Source: JASHVB01 sp035523995 (lineage in GTDB: Bacteria; Pseudomonadota; Alphaproteobacteria; Acetobacterales; Acetobacteraceae). Taken from it: a DNA stretch of 64,000 nucleotides. How positions within the stretch are numbered: position 1 is the first letter of the stretch; the number at the start of each line of letters is the position of its first letter. The notes beneath the pieces are model-generated. The model was given only the letters and a program-made list of their open reading frames with translations. It had not been told where the DNA came from and ran no database searches. Location: NCBI GenBank assembly GCA_035523995.1, contig DATKPQ010000073.1:1-64000 (forward strand). Direction: 5' to 3'. The position numbers were made by a program, and so were the translations under genes. Positions 34,867-44,493 of this stretch are shown in pieces.

Positions 34867-36129
34867 ATGGCGTCATCGCTCGAATCGGCGCTGGTCCTGA
34901 ACGACTTCTGCTACGTGCAGGGCGGCGCCAGCAAAGTCGCGATCGACGAGGCGATCGCCCTGCGCCACGCCGGCGTGGACGTAACGTTCCTCGGCGCCGT
35001 GGGCGCGCCCTGCGAGGCGCTCCGCGACGCCGGCGTGCAGGTGTTGTCGCTCAACCAGCCGGAATTGCTCCAGGTCTGGCGCCATCCGTCCGCCGCTATG
35101 CGCTCGGCCTGGAACAATAACGCTTTCACCGCGACACGTTCGCTGCTGACACGGCTCGATCCGGCACGCACCATCGTGCATCTGCACGGCTACACCAAGG
35201 CGCTCAGCACCAGCCCGGTGCTCGCCGCGCGGCTTGCCGGCTTTGCCACGCTGTGCACGTTGCACGACTTCTTCGCCGCCTGCCCAAACGGCGCGATGTA
35301 CGACTACCGCCGCGAACAACCATGCGAACGGCGCGCGCTGTCGGTTTCCTGCATGGCAGCCAACTGCGACAAACGCCATCCGCTGCACAAATCCTATCGC
35401 GTCGTCCGCGGCATGGTGCAGCGCCACTTCGCCCTGTTCCCGCGCAGCGTACGGGACTTCATTGCCTTGTCGCAGCGCTCGGCTGCGTTGTTGCAGCCCT
35501 ATCTTGCGCCCGACGCCGAACTCTATCCGTTATCGAACATCATCGATGTTCCGCACGCGCCCCCGGTCGATGTAGCCGCCAACACCCACTTGCTCGTTCT
35601 CGGCCGATTGGACGCCGAGAAAGGCGTGATGCTGGCCGCTGAGGCGGCGAAACAAACCGACATGTCGATCATGTTCGCGGGCGAAGGTCCCCTGCGTGCG
35701 GCGGCGGAGGCAAGTGGCGCCACCGTCACCGGTTGGCTGGACAGCGCCGGCGTCTGGCAGGCACTGGGCCAGGCGCGCTGCCTGGTCTTCCCCAGCCGCT
35801 GGTATGAGACATTCGGCCTTGTCGTCGATGAAGCCGCGGCGCGCGGCGTTCCCGCCATCGTCAGCGACGTATCCGCCGCCGCCGAACGGGTGGAAGACGG
35901 CGTCACCGGCTGGATTTTTCGCAGCGGGGATCTGAAAGACCTGGTGCGCTGCATGATGTCGACCTGGGATTCGGCCCGTGTCGCCACCGCCGGCGCGACC
36001 GCCTATGCGCGCTTCTGGGCCGATCCGCCGGACCGGCAACGCCACGTGCAGGCATTGCTCCAGATTTACGAAAGCGTGCTGGCGCGAGGGCGCGCGGCCG
36101 GAAACACCCAAGGCATTTTGGCAAGCTGA
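34867..36129 (+). CDS. Glycosyltransferase family 4 (GT-B fold)
   Basis: A 420-residue enzyme. It begins VLNDFCYVQGGASKVAIDEA (glycine-rich acceptor-side loop), has CTLHDFFAACPNGAMYDY with cysteines typical of one GT4 branch (CxxNCDKRHP), and the donor domain LVLGRLDAEKGVMLAAEAAK, then FAGEGPLRAAAEA and PSRWYETFGLVVDEAAARGV. It lies at the end of the operon with the polymerase and acyltransferase. Its last 64 bases overlap the convergent HAD gene. Confidence 0.92.
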   Translation: MASSLESALVLNDFCYVQGGASKVAIDEAIALRHAGVDVTFLGAVGAPCEALRDAGVQVLSLNQPELLQVWRHPSAAMRSAWNNNAFTATRSLLTRLDPARTIVHLHGYTKALSTSPVLAARLAGFATLCTLHDFFAACPNGAMYDYRREQPCERRALSVSCMAANCDKRHPLHKSYRVVRGMVQRHFALFPRSVRDFIALSQRSAALLQPYLAPDAELYPLSNIIDVPHAPPVDVAANTHLLVLGRLDAEKGVMLAAEAAKQTDMSIMFAGEGPLRAAAEASGATVTGWLDSAGVWQALGQARCLVFPSRWYETFGLVVDEAAARGVPAIVSDVSAAAERVEDGVTGWIFRSGDLKDLVRCMMSTWDSARVATAGATAYARFWADPPDRQRHVQALLQIYESVLARGRAAGNTQGILAS

Positions 36130-36848
36130 GCAGCGGCAAGGCTTTGGCCGAGATGGGCGGTCATGGCGCTCATTTCGTTCGGACGCATCTTCCGGCAGGC
36201 GACAAAACGCGCGCCCGGCGATTGCGCTTTCGCCTGCTTCATATCGCGATTGCTGCCGAACCAGCAGACCGCGTGGCATGCCTGCATCAGCGGTAGGTCG
36301 GCCAGATCGTCGTTGAAGAATATACGCGGCCGTTCCAGCCAGTCGCGCTCCCCCAGCAACGCCATCACCCGGTCGCGCTTTTGCACGCCGGCATTATGCG
36401 GCTCACCGGCGGCGCGGTCCGTCGGTGTCGCGACGATCATGGAAAAGCCAAGCTGGCGTCCCAGTGGATCCGCATAATCAGCCGCGGCCGCTGTGGCGAG
36501 GATGCCGTCCATCGCATCCTCCGCCACCAGCCGCAGAACCGGCACAAGGTTGGGCCGCACCAGGCGCCCCAACCGTCGCTGCACGTCCGCGGCCAACGTC
36601 GCCCCGGGTTTGGCGATCGCGTCGCGCCACAGCGCCTGCAATTGCCGCAGCAGCGCGTCGTGGTCCAACCGGCCCAACTTGCGCGACAGCAACAACCGTT
36701 GCACCGCCAGCGACAGCGCCAACCGTTGCCGCAACCCCAGCCCGCACCGCCGCACTCCCAACATAGCCCCCGCCCAGACGGGAAAACTGTTCTTGGACAG
36801 TATCGTTCCGTCCAGGTCGAAGATCAGCAGCGGTTCAACCTGTAGCAT
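36066..36848 (-). CDS. HAD-superfamily phosphatase-like protein
   Basis: A 260-residue hydrolase of the SerB-like HAD group: motif I LIFDLDGTIL (nucleophile Asp10, acid/base Asp12), a helical cap, motif II probably in MIVATPTDRA and motif IV IFFNDDLADLPLM. It should dephosphorylate a small phosphorylated molecule. Its start overlaps the end of the phosphoribosyltransferase gene by 14 bases, so the two are coupled. Its 3' end overlaps the convergent glycosyltransferase by 64 bases, which is unusual and suggests tight packing or antisense interference. Confidence 0.82.
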   Translation of the reverse strand: MLQVEPLLIFDLDGTILSKNSFPVWAGAMLGVRRCGLGLRQRLALSLAVQRLLLSRKLGRLDHDALLRQLQALWRDAIAKPGATLAADVQRRLGRLVRPNLVPVLRLVAEDAMDGILATAAAADYADPLGRQLGFSMIVATPTDRAAGEPHNAGVQKRDRVMALLGERDWLERPRIFFNDDLADLPLMQACHAVCWFGSNRDMKQAKAQSPGARFVACRKMRPNEMSAMTAHLGQSLAAAQLAKMPWVFPAARPRASTLS

Positions 36849-37488
36849 CGAACGACCATGGAAAGCGGCACAGCACGCCGCGATACAGTGTAATATCGGG
36901 CTCGACCAAAGGCTGCTCCAACGTCACCGTCACCACGGCCGAGCGCAATTCCGTTCCGTCAGGCGCCGCCTCGCGGAGAAGACGTAGCACGGTTGCAAGC
37001 GTCACCCCGCTATCCACCGCATCGTCAACCACCAACACCCGACGTGCTTCCGGATGAGCGTTGAGGTATTCGCCGATCGCCATTGCCTCGACATGGTCGA
37101 TCTCCTGCGGGGCCGCTTTCCGGCGGCGCAGCGCCGACAGCAGGCGATGCTCCAGCCAGCGCATGCCATCCACCGCCGGCTGCGGCAGAGCAGCCAAAAT
37201 CGCAGGCAGCAGCTTGAAACGCGATTTCGCCGCGGTGCTGGCACGCCGGCAGGTCAACGGCATCACGCGGATGCGGTGCTGCACCGAATCGGCCATCGCT
37301 TCCGCAACGACCAGCCCGCCCGTGCGCACGCCGACCAACAGGTCGGGCCCATAACGGTCGATCGCCTGTTGCATCAGGCTGGCGCAGGCAGCGGCGAAGC
37401 GCGGCGCATCCAGGGTGTTGATCAATCCCCGCGCGACTGGCGGCGGGCGCAGCGGCGCGGCAATATCGGCGAATGCTGTGTCGGACAT
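36835..37488 (-). CDS. Type I phosphoribosyltransferase
   Basis: A 217-residue enzyme with the PRPP-binding signature VLVVDDAVDSGVT (two acidic residues followed by the loop). An upstream LLVGVRTGGLVVAEAMAD supplies the pyrophosphate-binding loop. Base specificity is not readable; the overall layout recalls hypoxanthine or pyrimidine phosphoribosyltransferases and PyrR. The start at 37488 (MSDTAFADIA) gives a normal length; 30 more in-frame residues upstream look non-coding. It is coupled to the downstream HAD phosphatase, so a transferase-plus-phosphatase pair acting on a phosphoribosyl product is plausible, possibly related to the adjoining surface-polymer locus. Confidence 0.83.
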   Translation of the reverse strand: MSDTAFADIAAPLRPPPVARGLINTLDAPRFAAACASLMQQAIDRYGPDLLVGVRTGGLVVAEAMADSVQHRIRVMPLTCRRASTAAKSRFKLLPAILAALPQPAVDGMRWLEHRLLSALRRRKAAPQEIDHVEAMAIGEYLNAHPEARRVLVVDDAVDSGVTLATVLRLLREAAPDGTELRSAVVTVTLEQPLVEPDITLYRGVLCRFPWSFDATG

Positions 37489-37632
37489 GCCGGCAGCGAT
37501 GCAAGCGCAGCGCCGCATCGCCGCAACCGTGATCACGAGTTGGTGCCAGTGCCGCGAAATCGTGATGCACCCCCACATAAGTTCATGCTATTGATCCGCT
37601 ATTGGCACATGCGCCACCGAGGAACGTTCGCA

Positions 37633-37884
37633 ATGCCCGGACGCGATACCCGGTTATCGGCGGCTGGACTCGTTGCAGAACCGTCCGCACAGAATGAGCG
37701 TCCGATGCCATATCGCGCGCCTGTGACGCAGCGAGCCTTCCTGGCACCGGATGTACCGGACGCAACCGAAATCAAATTGCGCCGTCGCGCGCGCCGCCAG
37801 GCCCTGGCGCTGATGCTCGCGTCCAGCGTGATGAGTCTCGTGGTGCTTTACGGTGCATGGCGACTGTTGCACGCGTTGATATGA
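37633..37884 (+). CDS. Small single-span membrane protein of unknown function
   Basis: An 83-residue protein. Its polar N-terminus (about 55 residues, ending in a basic KLRRRARRQ) is followed by one membrane helix ALALMLASSVMSLVVLYGAW and a short tail. The start follows GAGGAACGTTCGCA; an internal ATG at 37705 is an alternative. The positive-inside rule places the N-terminus in the cytoplasm. I do not recognise the family. It is divergent from the phosphoribosyltransferase gene. Confidence 0.5.
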   Translation: MPGRDTRLSAAGLVAEPSAQNERPMPYRAPVTQRAFLAPDVPDATEIKLRRRARRQALALMLASSVMSLVVLYGAWRLLHALI

Positions 37885-38211
37885 GCGCCGCCTTGACGTC
37901 TCGCGTGACGTCAACCCCTGTTGTCCCAGTCACGTGAGCCACATTGTGTGGATATTGCCACAGGCCAGCGATATCTCACCCCGGCTGCGCTAAGCGCCGC
38001 TGATTCCGAACAATTTTTCGCGTAATCCGTGTGTCTGCATCAAGAATCAGGCCCAGGAACGGTTGCTCACACTAATCGGTGATGGTGGCACAACCCTTGC
38101 TACGATTTGTTGCAAACGAAAGGTGCGGGATGTGGGCGCATCCCCGCGATAGTGGCTCGAACAAAATGGCCGGAATGCGCCGCCGGCCAGGCAAGTTTGG
38201 ATGAAACGCCT

Positions 38212-38556
38212 ATGGAGTTTGCACAAGCACAGGTTGCGCAGGCGAATCCCGGCGGAGCGCCGCGTGGCCTGACCCAGACCGAACGTCGCGTCCTCGATGG
38301 CTGGATCGCGGCAGCAAAACAGGGCGGGATCGAGACAGCCGAAGACCTTGGTTTCCGCCCATGGCCCGGACATGGGACCGAAACCATTATCGGCGTATTC
38401 AAATCAGGCCATTTGCTGGCGTCCTGGCTGGTCGTCGGCCAGGCCGGCGCCTGGGCGGTCGCATCGTGCAGCGACGGCGCCGTGTCTCCGAGGCTCCGCA
38501 GCCTCGCCGACGCGCTGGAACTGGTCTGTCCGCAAAAGTCCGCGTTACGCCATTAA
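38212..38556 (+). CDS. Small hypothetical soluble protein
   Basis: About 114 residues, beginning MEFAQAQVAQANPGGAPRG, with LTQTERRVLDGWIAAAKQGG and a compact core GHGTETIIGVFKSGHLLASW and LVVGQAGAWAVASC. Its composition is that of a real protein, unlike the antisense frame. No strong ribosome site was found and the start may be further upstream (38107). The function is unknown. The region upstream (37885-38211) shows no gene. Confidence 0.5.
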   Translation: MEFAQAQVAQANPGGAPRGLTQTERRVLDGWIAAAKQGGIETAEDLGFRPWPGHGTETIIGVFKSGHLLASWLVVGQAGAWAVASCSDGAVSPRLRSLADALELVCPQKSALRH

Positions 38557-38588
38557 AGATGCATGCATTATACCTGGAGAGCATGCAA

Positions 38589-38613
38589 CCGGTGCCACCA
38601 GGATTGGTACCGG
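38589..38613. promoter_or_regulatory. Imperfect inverted repeat upstream of the sugar ABC transporter
   Basis: CCGGTGCCA and TGGTACCGG form an 8-of-9 inverted repeat around a 7-base centre, about 190 bp before the transporter operon. The geometry suits a LacI/GalR-type operator, which commonly controls CUT2 sugar transporters; no such regulator gene is nearby. Confidence 0.35.
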
Positions 38614-38686
38614 CATAGATCTGCCACGCATCAGCTTGGTATGGAATCATTACGGCACCGCAGAATCGCGCGAAACAAGGCTCCCT

Positions 38687-38716
38687 CATGAACGCAATGC
38701 ACATGAACGCAATGCA
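38687..38716. repeat. 15-bp direct tandem repeat
   Basis: CATGAACGCAATGCA occurs at 38687-38701 and again at 38702-38716 without mismatch, between the possible operator and the transporter start. Confidence 0.85.
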
Positions 38717-38802
38717 ACCGGGCAGGGGCTTGCGCGCGCCCGGCAACTGATGCCCTGATGCCAGGGCAGGCGAGACAAGCCTGGCCCGAGGGAGAAGACA
38801 GC

Positions 38803-40389
<1,587 letters not shown>

Positions 40390-40408
40390 TCAGGATGTCA
40401 TTGCCGAC

Positions 40409-40524
40409 CAGGATGTCATTGCGAGGAACGCAGCGACGAAGCAACCTCGTTCGCGCGACGACAACTGCGCCACCGCGCACCTCCCTGAACCGGTTCGCCT
40501 CGCTGCCGCGCTCTTCCCAATGAC
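40409..40524. repeat. REP/MITE-like element inside the transporter operon (copy 3)
   Basis: GATGTCATTGCGAGGAACGC, then AGCGACGAAGCAACC on the left; a weaker inverted end around 40500-40524 (CTCGCTGCCGCGCTCTTCCC, then AATGACC). It fills the 140-bp gap between ATPase and permease genes. An extra partial end, GATGTCATTGCC, precedes it at 40394. Confidence 0.6.
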
Positions 40525-40529
40525 CACAC

Positions 40530-41582
40530 ATGCAATCGCTTAAATCCACCGCTCTGGAACCCACGCGCGCCGAACTCGCCGGCCTGACCCGCTGGCGTGC
40601 CGCGTTGCGTCTGCTGCCGGTCTACGGCCTGCCGATACTGGCGTTGGCGTTGGCGGTGTTCTTCTCCATCCTGCTGCCGGATACATTCCCCACCGCGCTC
40701 AACGTCCGCTCGATCCTCAGCGACAAGGGCATCATCGCCTTGCTCTCACTGTCCGCGATGGTGCCGATGATGGCCGGGCGTATCGATCTGACCATCGGTT
40801 TCGGCATCGTCATGTGGCATATCATGGCGATCGCCTTGCAGGTTTGGTACGGCGTACCCTGGCCACTCGCATGCCTCATCGTCGTGCTGTGCGCCGGTCT
40901 CGCCGGGCTGGCAAACGGACTGCTGGTCGAGATCGCGCAGATCGACAGTTTCATCGCCACGCTCGGCACGGGCACCGTGCTGTACGCGCTGGCGCTGTGG
41001 CTCAGCCGCGGGCAGCAGGTGGTCGGCACGTTGTCGGACGGATTCATTGATGTGAATGCACTGTCGCCGCTCGGCATCCCGATGCCGGCCGTTTACACGA
41101 TCATGCTGGGCATCGTGCTGTGGGTCATCGCCGACCGCCTGCCGCTGGGACGCCGCCTGTATGCGATCGGCGCCAATGAGAAAGCCGCGGCCCTGAACGG
41201 CATCTCGGTGCGCGCCCACGTGATCGGCGTGTTCATCGGCTCCGGCCTGATCACCGGCTTCACCGGCTGCGTGCTGGCCTCCAAGCTGCAGATCGGCCAG
41301 GCCAATGTCGGCCTGGACTACCTGCTGCCCGCGCTGGTCGGCACCTTCCTGGGCACCACCACGATCAAGCCGGGCCGGGTGAACGTGCTGGGCACCATCG
41401 TCGGCGTGCTGACCCTCGCCATCGGCATATCAGGCATCCAGCAGCTCGGCGGCGCCTTCTTTGTCGAGCCCTTGTTCAACGGCGCCACCCTGGTCGTCGC
41501 CATCGCGCTCGCCGGCTCTGCACAGCGCCGCCGGTCGGCAACAGTGGTGAAGGCGCCGGCTCCCCTGCCGCCCATCGGATGA
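40530..41582 (+). CDS. CUT2-family sugar ABC transporter, permease (RbsC-like)
   Basis: A 350-residue inner-membrane protein with 9-10 hydrophobic segments. Family features: ILSDKGIIALLSLSAMVPMM near the first third, MAGRIDLTIGFGI (the DLSVG-like motif), IDSFIATLGTGTVLYALAL, and GRRLYAIGANEKAAALNGIS, the cytoplasmic loop that contacts the ATPase. It follows the ATPase gene after a repeat element and precedes the binding protein by 61 bp. Confidence 0.92.
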   Translation: MQSLKSTALEPTRAELAGLTRWRAALRLLPVYGLPILALALAVFFSILLPDTFPTALNVRSILSDKGIIALLSLSAMVPMMAGRIDLTIGFGIVMWHIMAIALQVWYGVPWPLACLIVVLCAGLAGLANGLLVEIAQIDSFIATLGTGTVLYALALWLSRGQQVVGTLSDGFIDVNALSPLGIPMPAVYTIMLGIVLWVIADRLPLGRRLYAIGANEKAAALNGISVRAHVIGVFIGSGLITGFTGCVLASKLQIGQANVGLDYLLPALVGTFLGTTTIKPGRVNVLGTIVGVLTLAIGISGIQQLGGAFFVEPLFNGATLVVAIALAGSAQRRRSATVVKAPAPLPPIG

Positions 41583-41643
41583 CGCGCTCACGGCAGCGGC
41601 GCGACGCAAACAAGCTGCCAGCCATGGGAGAGGAGACAGCACC

Positions 41644-42765
41644 ATGTCGGGACTTATCCTGCCGCGCCGGACCTTGCTGGCGTCGTCGGCGGCAGCGCTG
41701 ATCGGCGGCTCCACCGCCAGCGCCGCCGAGAGCGAGTACCTGACCAAGGCCAGGGCCTATATCGCCAAGGCAACCCAGCCGGGTGCGCCCTGGACCGGCC
41801 CGCAGACGGGGCCGAAAGCGCAGCCGAAAAAGCTGGTGATCTACGCGTCCCAGGACCAGCGCAACGGCGGCGCCCAGGGTGTCGGCGAGGGCGCACAGCA
41901 GGCAGCCAAGGCGATCGGCTGGGACTATCGCATCCTCGATGGCCATGCGTCGGTGGCGGGGGCCACCGACGCACTGAACGAAGCCATTGCGCTGAAGCCG
42001 GATGGCATCATCCTTGGTACCATCGATGCCAAATCGCAGGCACCCGTGGTCGAGAAAGCCGTCAAATTGGGAATCAAGGTGGTGGGCTGGCACTCCGCCG
42101 GTGCGCCCGGCCCGGTGAAGGACCCGCCGGTCATCGTCAATATCACCACCGATCCCGTGGAAGTGGGGAAACTGGCGGCGTTGTATGCCGTGGTGGATTC
42201 GAACGGTGCCTGCAACGCGGTGGTGATCGGCGACAACCTGTATGCGATCAGCACGGTGAAGACCGACGCGGCGAGCGCCGCGATCAAGGCCTGCCCTGGT
42301 TGCAGCGTGCTGGCATTCGAGAACACACCGATCGCCGACGCCGCTGCCCGGACGCCCCAACTCACCACGACATTGCTCGAGCGCTTCGGCAAGAAATGGA
42401 ACTATGGGATCGCGGTGAACGACCTGTGGTTCGATTTCATGGCGCCGTCGCTGCAGTCCGCGGGCATCGATCCGAAAACCGGCTATCCGCGCCTGATCTC
42501 CGCCGGCGACGGCTCGGTATCGGCGTTCCAGCGGATCCGGCAGCAGCGCTACCAGATAGGAACGGTTGCGGAGCCGCTACATTTGCATGGTTGGATGTGC
42601 ATCGACGAGTTGAACCGCGCCTTCGCCGGCGCTCCCCCCAGTTTGTTCGTACCGCCGCCGCATCTGTTTGTTCATTCGAATATCAACCGCGACGGCGGCG
42701 AACATAACATTTACGACCCGGAGAACGGCTACCAGGAGATCTACAAGAAGATCTGGGGGGTGTGA
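41644..42765 (+). CDS. Sugar ABC transporter substrate-binding protein (periplasmic, Tat-like signal)
   Basis: A 373-residue binding protein of the Peripla_BP_4 (ribose/xylose) family. The signal peptide has twin arginines (LPRRTLLASSAAALIGGSTA), suggesting Tat export. The mature protein shows GVGEGAQQAAKAIGWDYRIL, then GATDALNEAIALKPDGIILG and VVGWHSAGAPGP, the first-lobe pattern. The order ATPase-permease-binding protein is less common than binding protein first. The substrate is unknown. A hairpin just after the stop (42774-42798) may end the operon. Confidence 0.9.
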   Translation: MSGLILPRRTLLASSAAALIGGSTASAAESEYLTKARAYIAKATQPGAPWTGPQTGPKAQPKKLVIYASQDQRNGGAQGVGEGAQQAAKAIGWDYRILDGHASVAGATDALNEAIALKPDGIILGTIDAKSQAPVVEKAVKLGIKVVGWHSAGAPGPVKDPPVIVNITTDPVEVGKLAALYAVVDSNGACNAVVIGDNLYAISTVKTDAASAAIKACPGCSVLAFENTPIADAAARTPQLTTTLLERFGKKWNYGIAVNDLWFDFMAPSLQSAGIDPKTGYPRLISAGDGSVSAFQRIRQQRYQIGTVAEPLHLHGWMCIDELNRAFAGAPPSLFVPPPHLFVHSNINRDGGEHNIYDPENGYQEIYKKIWGV

Positions 42766-42773
42766 TCAGGCAA

Positions 42774-42798
42774 CCTCTTCCGCCTGCGGCGGGAGAGG
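42774..42798. terminator. Hairpin after the sugar transporter operon
   Basis: CCTCTTCCGCC / GGCGGGAGAGG with a TGC loop, one G-T mismatch; it begins 8 bases after the transporter stop codon. There is no T-run. Similar C-rich/G-rich palindromes are common dispersed elements in alphaproteobacteria, so it may be a repeat as well as a terminator. Confidence 0.4.
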
Positions 42799-42980
42799 TC
42801 AAGGCGCGCAGCGCCGAGGGTGAGGGTGATCGGGTCGGCATGCGGCCCTCCGAGGCGCTGGTTCCCAAGCGTGTCCAGCGCCAACATCGAGATGATGGAA
42901 TTGACTCTCCCCGTTATCGCCAATCGAGAGGCGAGGGGGGACGTGCTACCCGTGATCCGGCGGTTGGTGGCGTGAAGGAA

Positions 42981-43030
42981 GGAAGAAAGGGCTAACGCTG
43001 ATGAACACAGATGGGCACAGATGAACACAG
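42981..43030 (+). repeat. Cassette-bounding repeat, copy A
   Basis: A 50-bp sequence: a purine-rich block GGAAGAAAGG, a spacer, then three 10-bp units (GATGAACACA, GATGGGCACA, GATGAACACA). It is the inverted match (47 of 50) of copy B at 43431-43480. The two flank the GxxExxY-like gene. Confidence 0.9.
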
Positions 43031-43065
43031 AGAGTGCGGGGCGGCGGGAGATCGCGACGCGTACT

Positions 43066-43440
43066 TCATGGCTCCTCGACAACGCGCTGGATCTCGACGC
43101 GCGGCGCGCCGAAGTTGATCATCAAGCAGAGGTTCTTGCCGGTTGCCCGTAGGTGGTTGATGCGTTGCGCGCGGTCCAGCGCCCGCACGGTTTTCAATTC
43201 AATGAGGATCGAGTCCTCGACCAGCAGATCGGCAAAGTATTGGCCGACCACGGTCCCCTTGTAAGTGACCGTAATCCCGCGCTGCTGCTCCACGGCAAGT
43301 CCTGCCGTGCGCAGTTCCAGCGCCAGAGCATTTTCACAAACCTTTTCCAGAAATCCCCGGCCCAGCGAGTTCGCCACGGTAAACGCGCAGCCGATGATCC
43401 GCTCCGTAATCGCATTCCGCTCCGGCCTATCCGTGTTCAT
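43066..43440 (-). CDS. GxxExxY-family protein (PD-(D/E)XK nuclease-like fold)
   Basis: A 124-residue protein. The family motif appears as GFLEKVCE (residues 29-36); the usual Tyr is Cys35. A PD-(D/E)XK-like active site follows: Asp71 and Glu81-x-Lys83 in ADLLVEDSILIELK. Next come LDRAQRINHLRATGKNLCLM and INFGAPRVEIQRVV, as expected for the family. The biochemical role of these proteins is unknown. The start codon lies in the flanking repeat (copy B), and a 7-codon leader ORF in that repeat overlaps it. The whole gene sits between inverted repeats A and B, which I interpret as a small mobile cassette. Confidence 0.85.
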   Translation of the reverse strand: MNTDRPERNAITERIIGCAFTVANSLGRGFLEKVCENALALELRTAGLAVEQQRGITVTYKGTVVGQYFADLLVEDSILIELKTVRALDRAQRINHLRATGKNLCLMINFGAPRVEIQRVVEEP

Positions 43441-43480
43441 CTGTGCCCATCTGTGTTCATCAGCGTTAAACCTTTCTTCC
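43431..43480 (-). repeat. Cassette-bounding repeat, copy B (inverted)
   Basis: Reverse complement of copy A with three mismatches in 50. It overlaps the first codons of the GxxExxY gene. On the minus strand it carries the purine-rich block followed by three 10-bp units, two of which contain ATG. Confidence 0.9.
43437..43460 (-). CDS. Leader micro-ORF (7 codons) overlapping the GxxExxY start
   Basis: Within repeat B the minus strand reads ATG-AAC-ACA-GAT-GGG-CAC-AGA-TGA (MNTDGHR), and its TGA overlaps the ATG of the GxxExxY gene as ATGA. A purine-rich AAAGG lies 10 bases upstream of the leader ATG, whereas the GxxExxY ATG has no ribosome site of its own. Translational coupling is therefore inferred; expression is unproven. 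Confidence 0.35.
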   Translation of the reverse strand: MNTDGHR

Positions 43481-43543
43481 TACCAACCTGCCCGCAAAAC
43501 CTTGCCAAACCGTTGACGCCCCACCCCCACGAGGCGCGCGGCC

Positions 43544-43593
43544 GAAGAAAGGGAAACGCAGATGAACACAGAAGCGCACAGATGAACACGGAT
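43544..43593 (+). repeat. Cassette-bounding repeat, copy C
   Basis: Same organisation as copies A and B: GAAGAAAGGG, then AACGCAGATGAACACAG, AAGCGCACA, GATGAACACGGAT. It starts only 63 bp after copy B and pairs with the inverted copy D at 44554-44605 around the DUF3841-like pseudogene. Confidence 0.88.
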
Positions 43594-43650
43594 CGCGCGC
43601 GGCCGGCATGGCATTGCCGGACCACCCCAGACAACCGTTTAATCCTGGGG

Positions 43651-43677
43651 AGGGCAACTATATACTTGACGCACTCC
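43651..43677 (+). repeat. 27-bp inner inverted repeat, left
   Basis: AGGGCAACTATATACTTGAC, then GCACTCC. It is an exact reverse complement of 44494-44520. It lies inside repeat C and just before the 3' end of the DUF3841-like pseudogene. Confidence 0.95.
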
Positions 43678-43715
43678 CCGGCGGCCGTATGGCGACGGTA
43701 TGTTGACGCCATCTC

Positions 43716-44483
43716 CTACACCTCAGTCGCAATATCTGATCTATAGATCACGGGAACCACTGCCTGTAGTAGCGGGTTTCTCGCCTGAGCGTTCCAAGTG
43801 AATCCCTTTTGAGGATATAGCGTCAGATCGAATATTCGCTCCCATGTTTTGCGGCATTCGTTCTCATCGAAAAACCACGGCTTCGCCTTGGGTAAGTCTG
43901 TTTCTGTCTCGGTTGCTTCATGCCCAACAGGTTCAATGTATGGAGAATCCTGATAGCATACCCATTGTTCGGGCCATTTGCCACCACAGTCCTTATCCAA
44001 GTGATGCATTACACCTAATAAACACAACCAGCCTTCATAAAAGCAAACGAGCATTCTGCGTTGCGGGATTTCCATACGCAGGAGGCCATCATTTGGACGA
44101 TTCGTCAGCTTGCTATTCGGACGATTCAACAATCTCCATACGGGTCACTCCTGATGATAGTCCAAGAGACTTGTGCTCATCATCTCACGCAACCATTCAT
44201 ATGCCAATCTCTTTCCCGGAGCTGCATTAGGGAAGGCGTAGGATGGATTGCCCGTCAGTTGTCCTGAACGATTTAGATGTTCGACCGCCGCTTCGTGTTG
44301 TAGAGTCCATAGGACGATCGGTGCATCGCCAGGACAGTCGATGAATGCCTCAATGTCATGTCGGGAGATGATCTCAGGAAATTCAAAAGGGGCCATCGGT
44401 ATAACCAATCCGATCATCACGCATTGGGCTGGATTTAGAACGATGACGCCATATATAGCGCGAAACCTTGCCTTGTGCCACAC
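43716..44483 (-). pseudogene. DUF3841-like gene interrupted by one in-frame TGA
   Basis: Two minus-strand open frames, 44145-44483 (112 codons) and 43716-44132, are in the same phase and separated only by a TGA at 44145-44147 plus four codons. Read through, the product has VLWTLQHEAAVEHLNRSGQL, AYEWLREMM, then after the stop PVWRLL, RMEIPQRRMLVCFYEGW and FDENECRKTWERIFDL, then TLYPQKG. These resemble, in order, the N-terminal WTxQ segment, the YPVWxWY region and the C-terminal SWxRIFDL segment of DUF3841 proteins, whose function is unknown. The stop falls inside conserved sequence, so I call it a pseudogene. Recoding cannot be excluded. The region is lower in GC than its surroundings. Confidence 0.65.
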
Positions 44484-44493
44484 GATATTGTCA

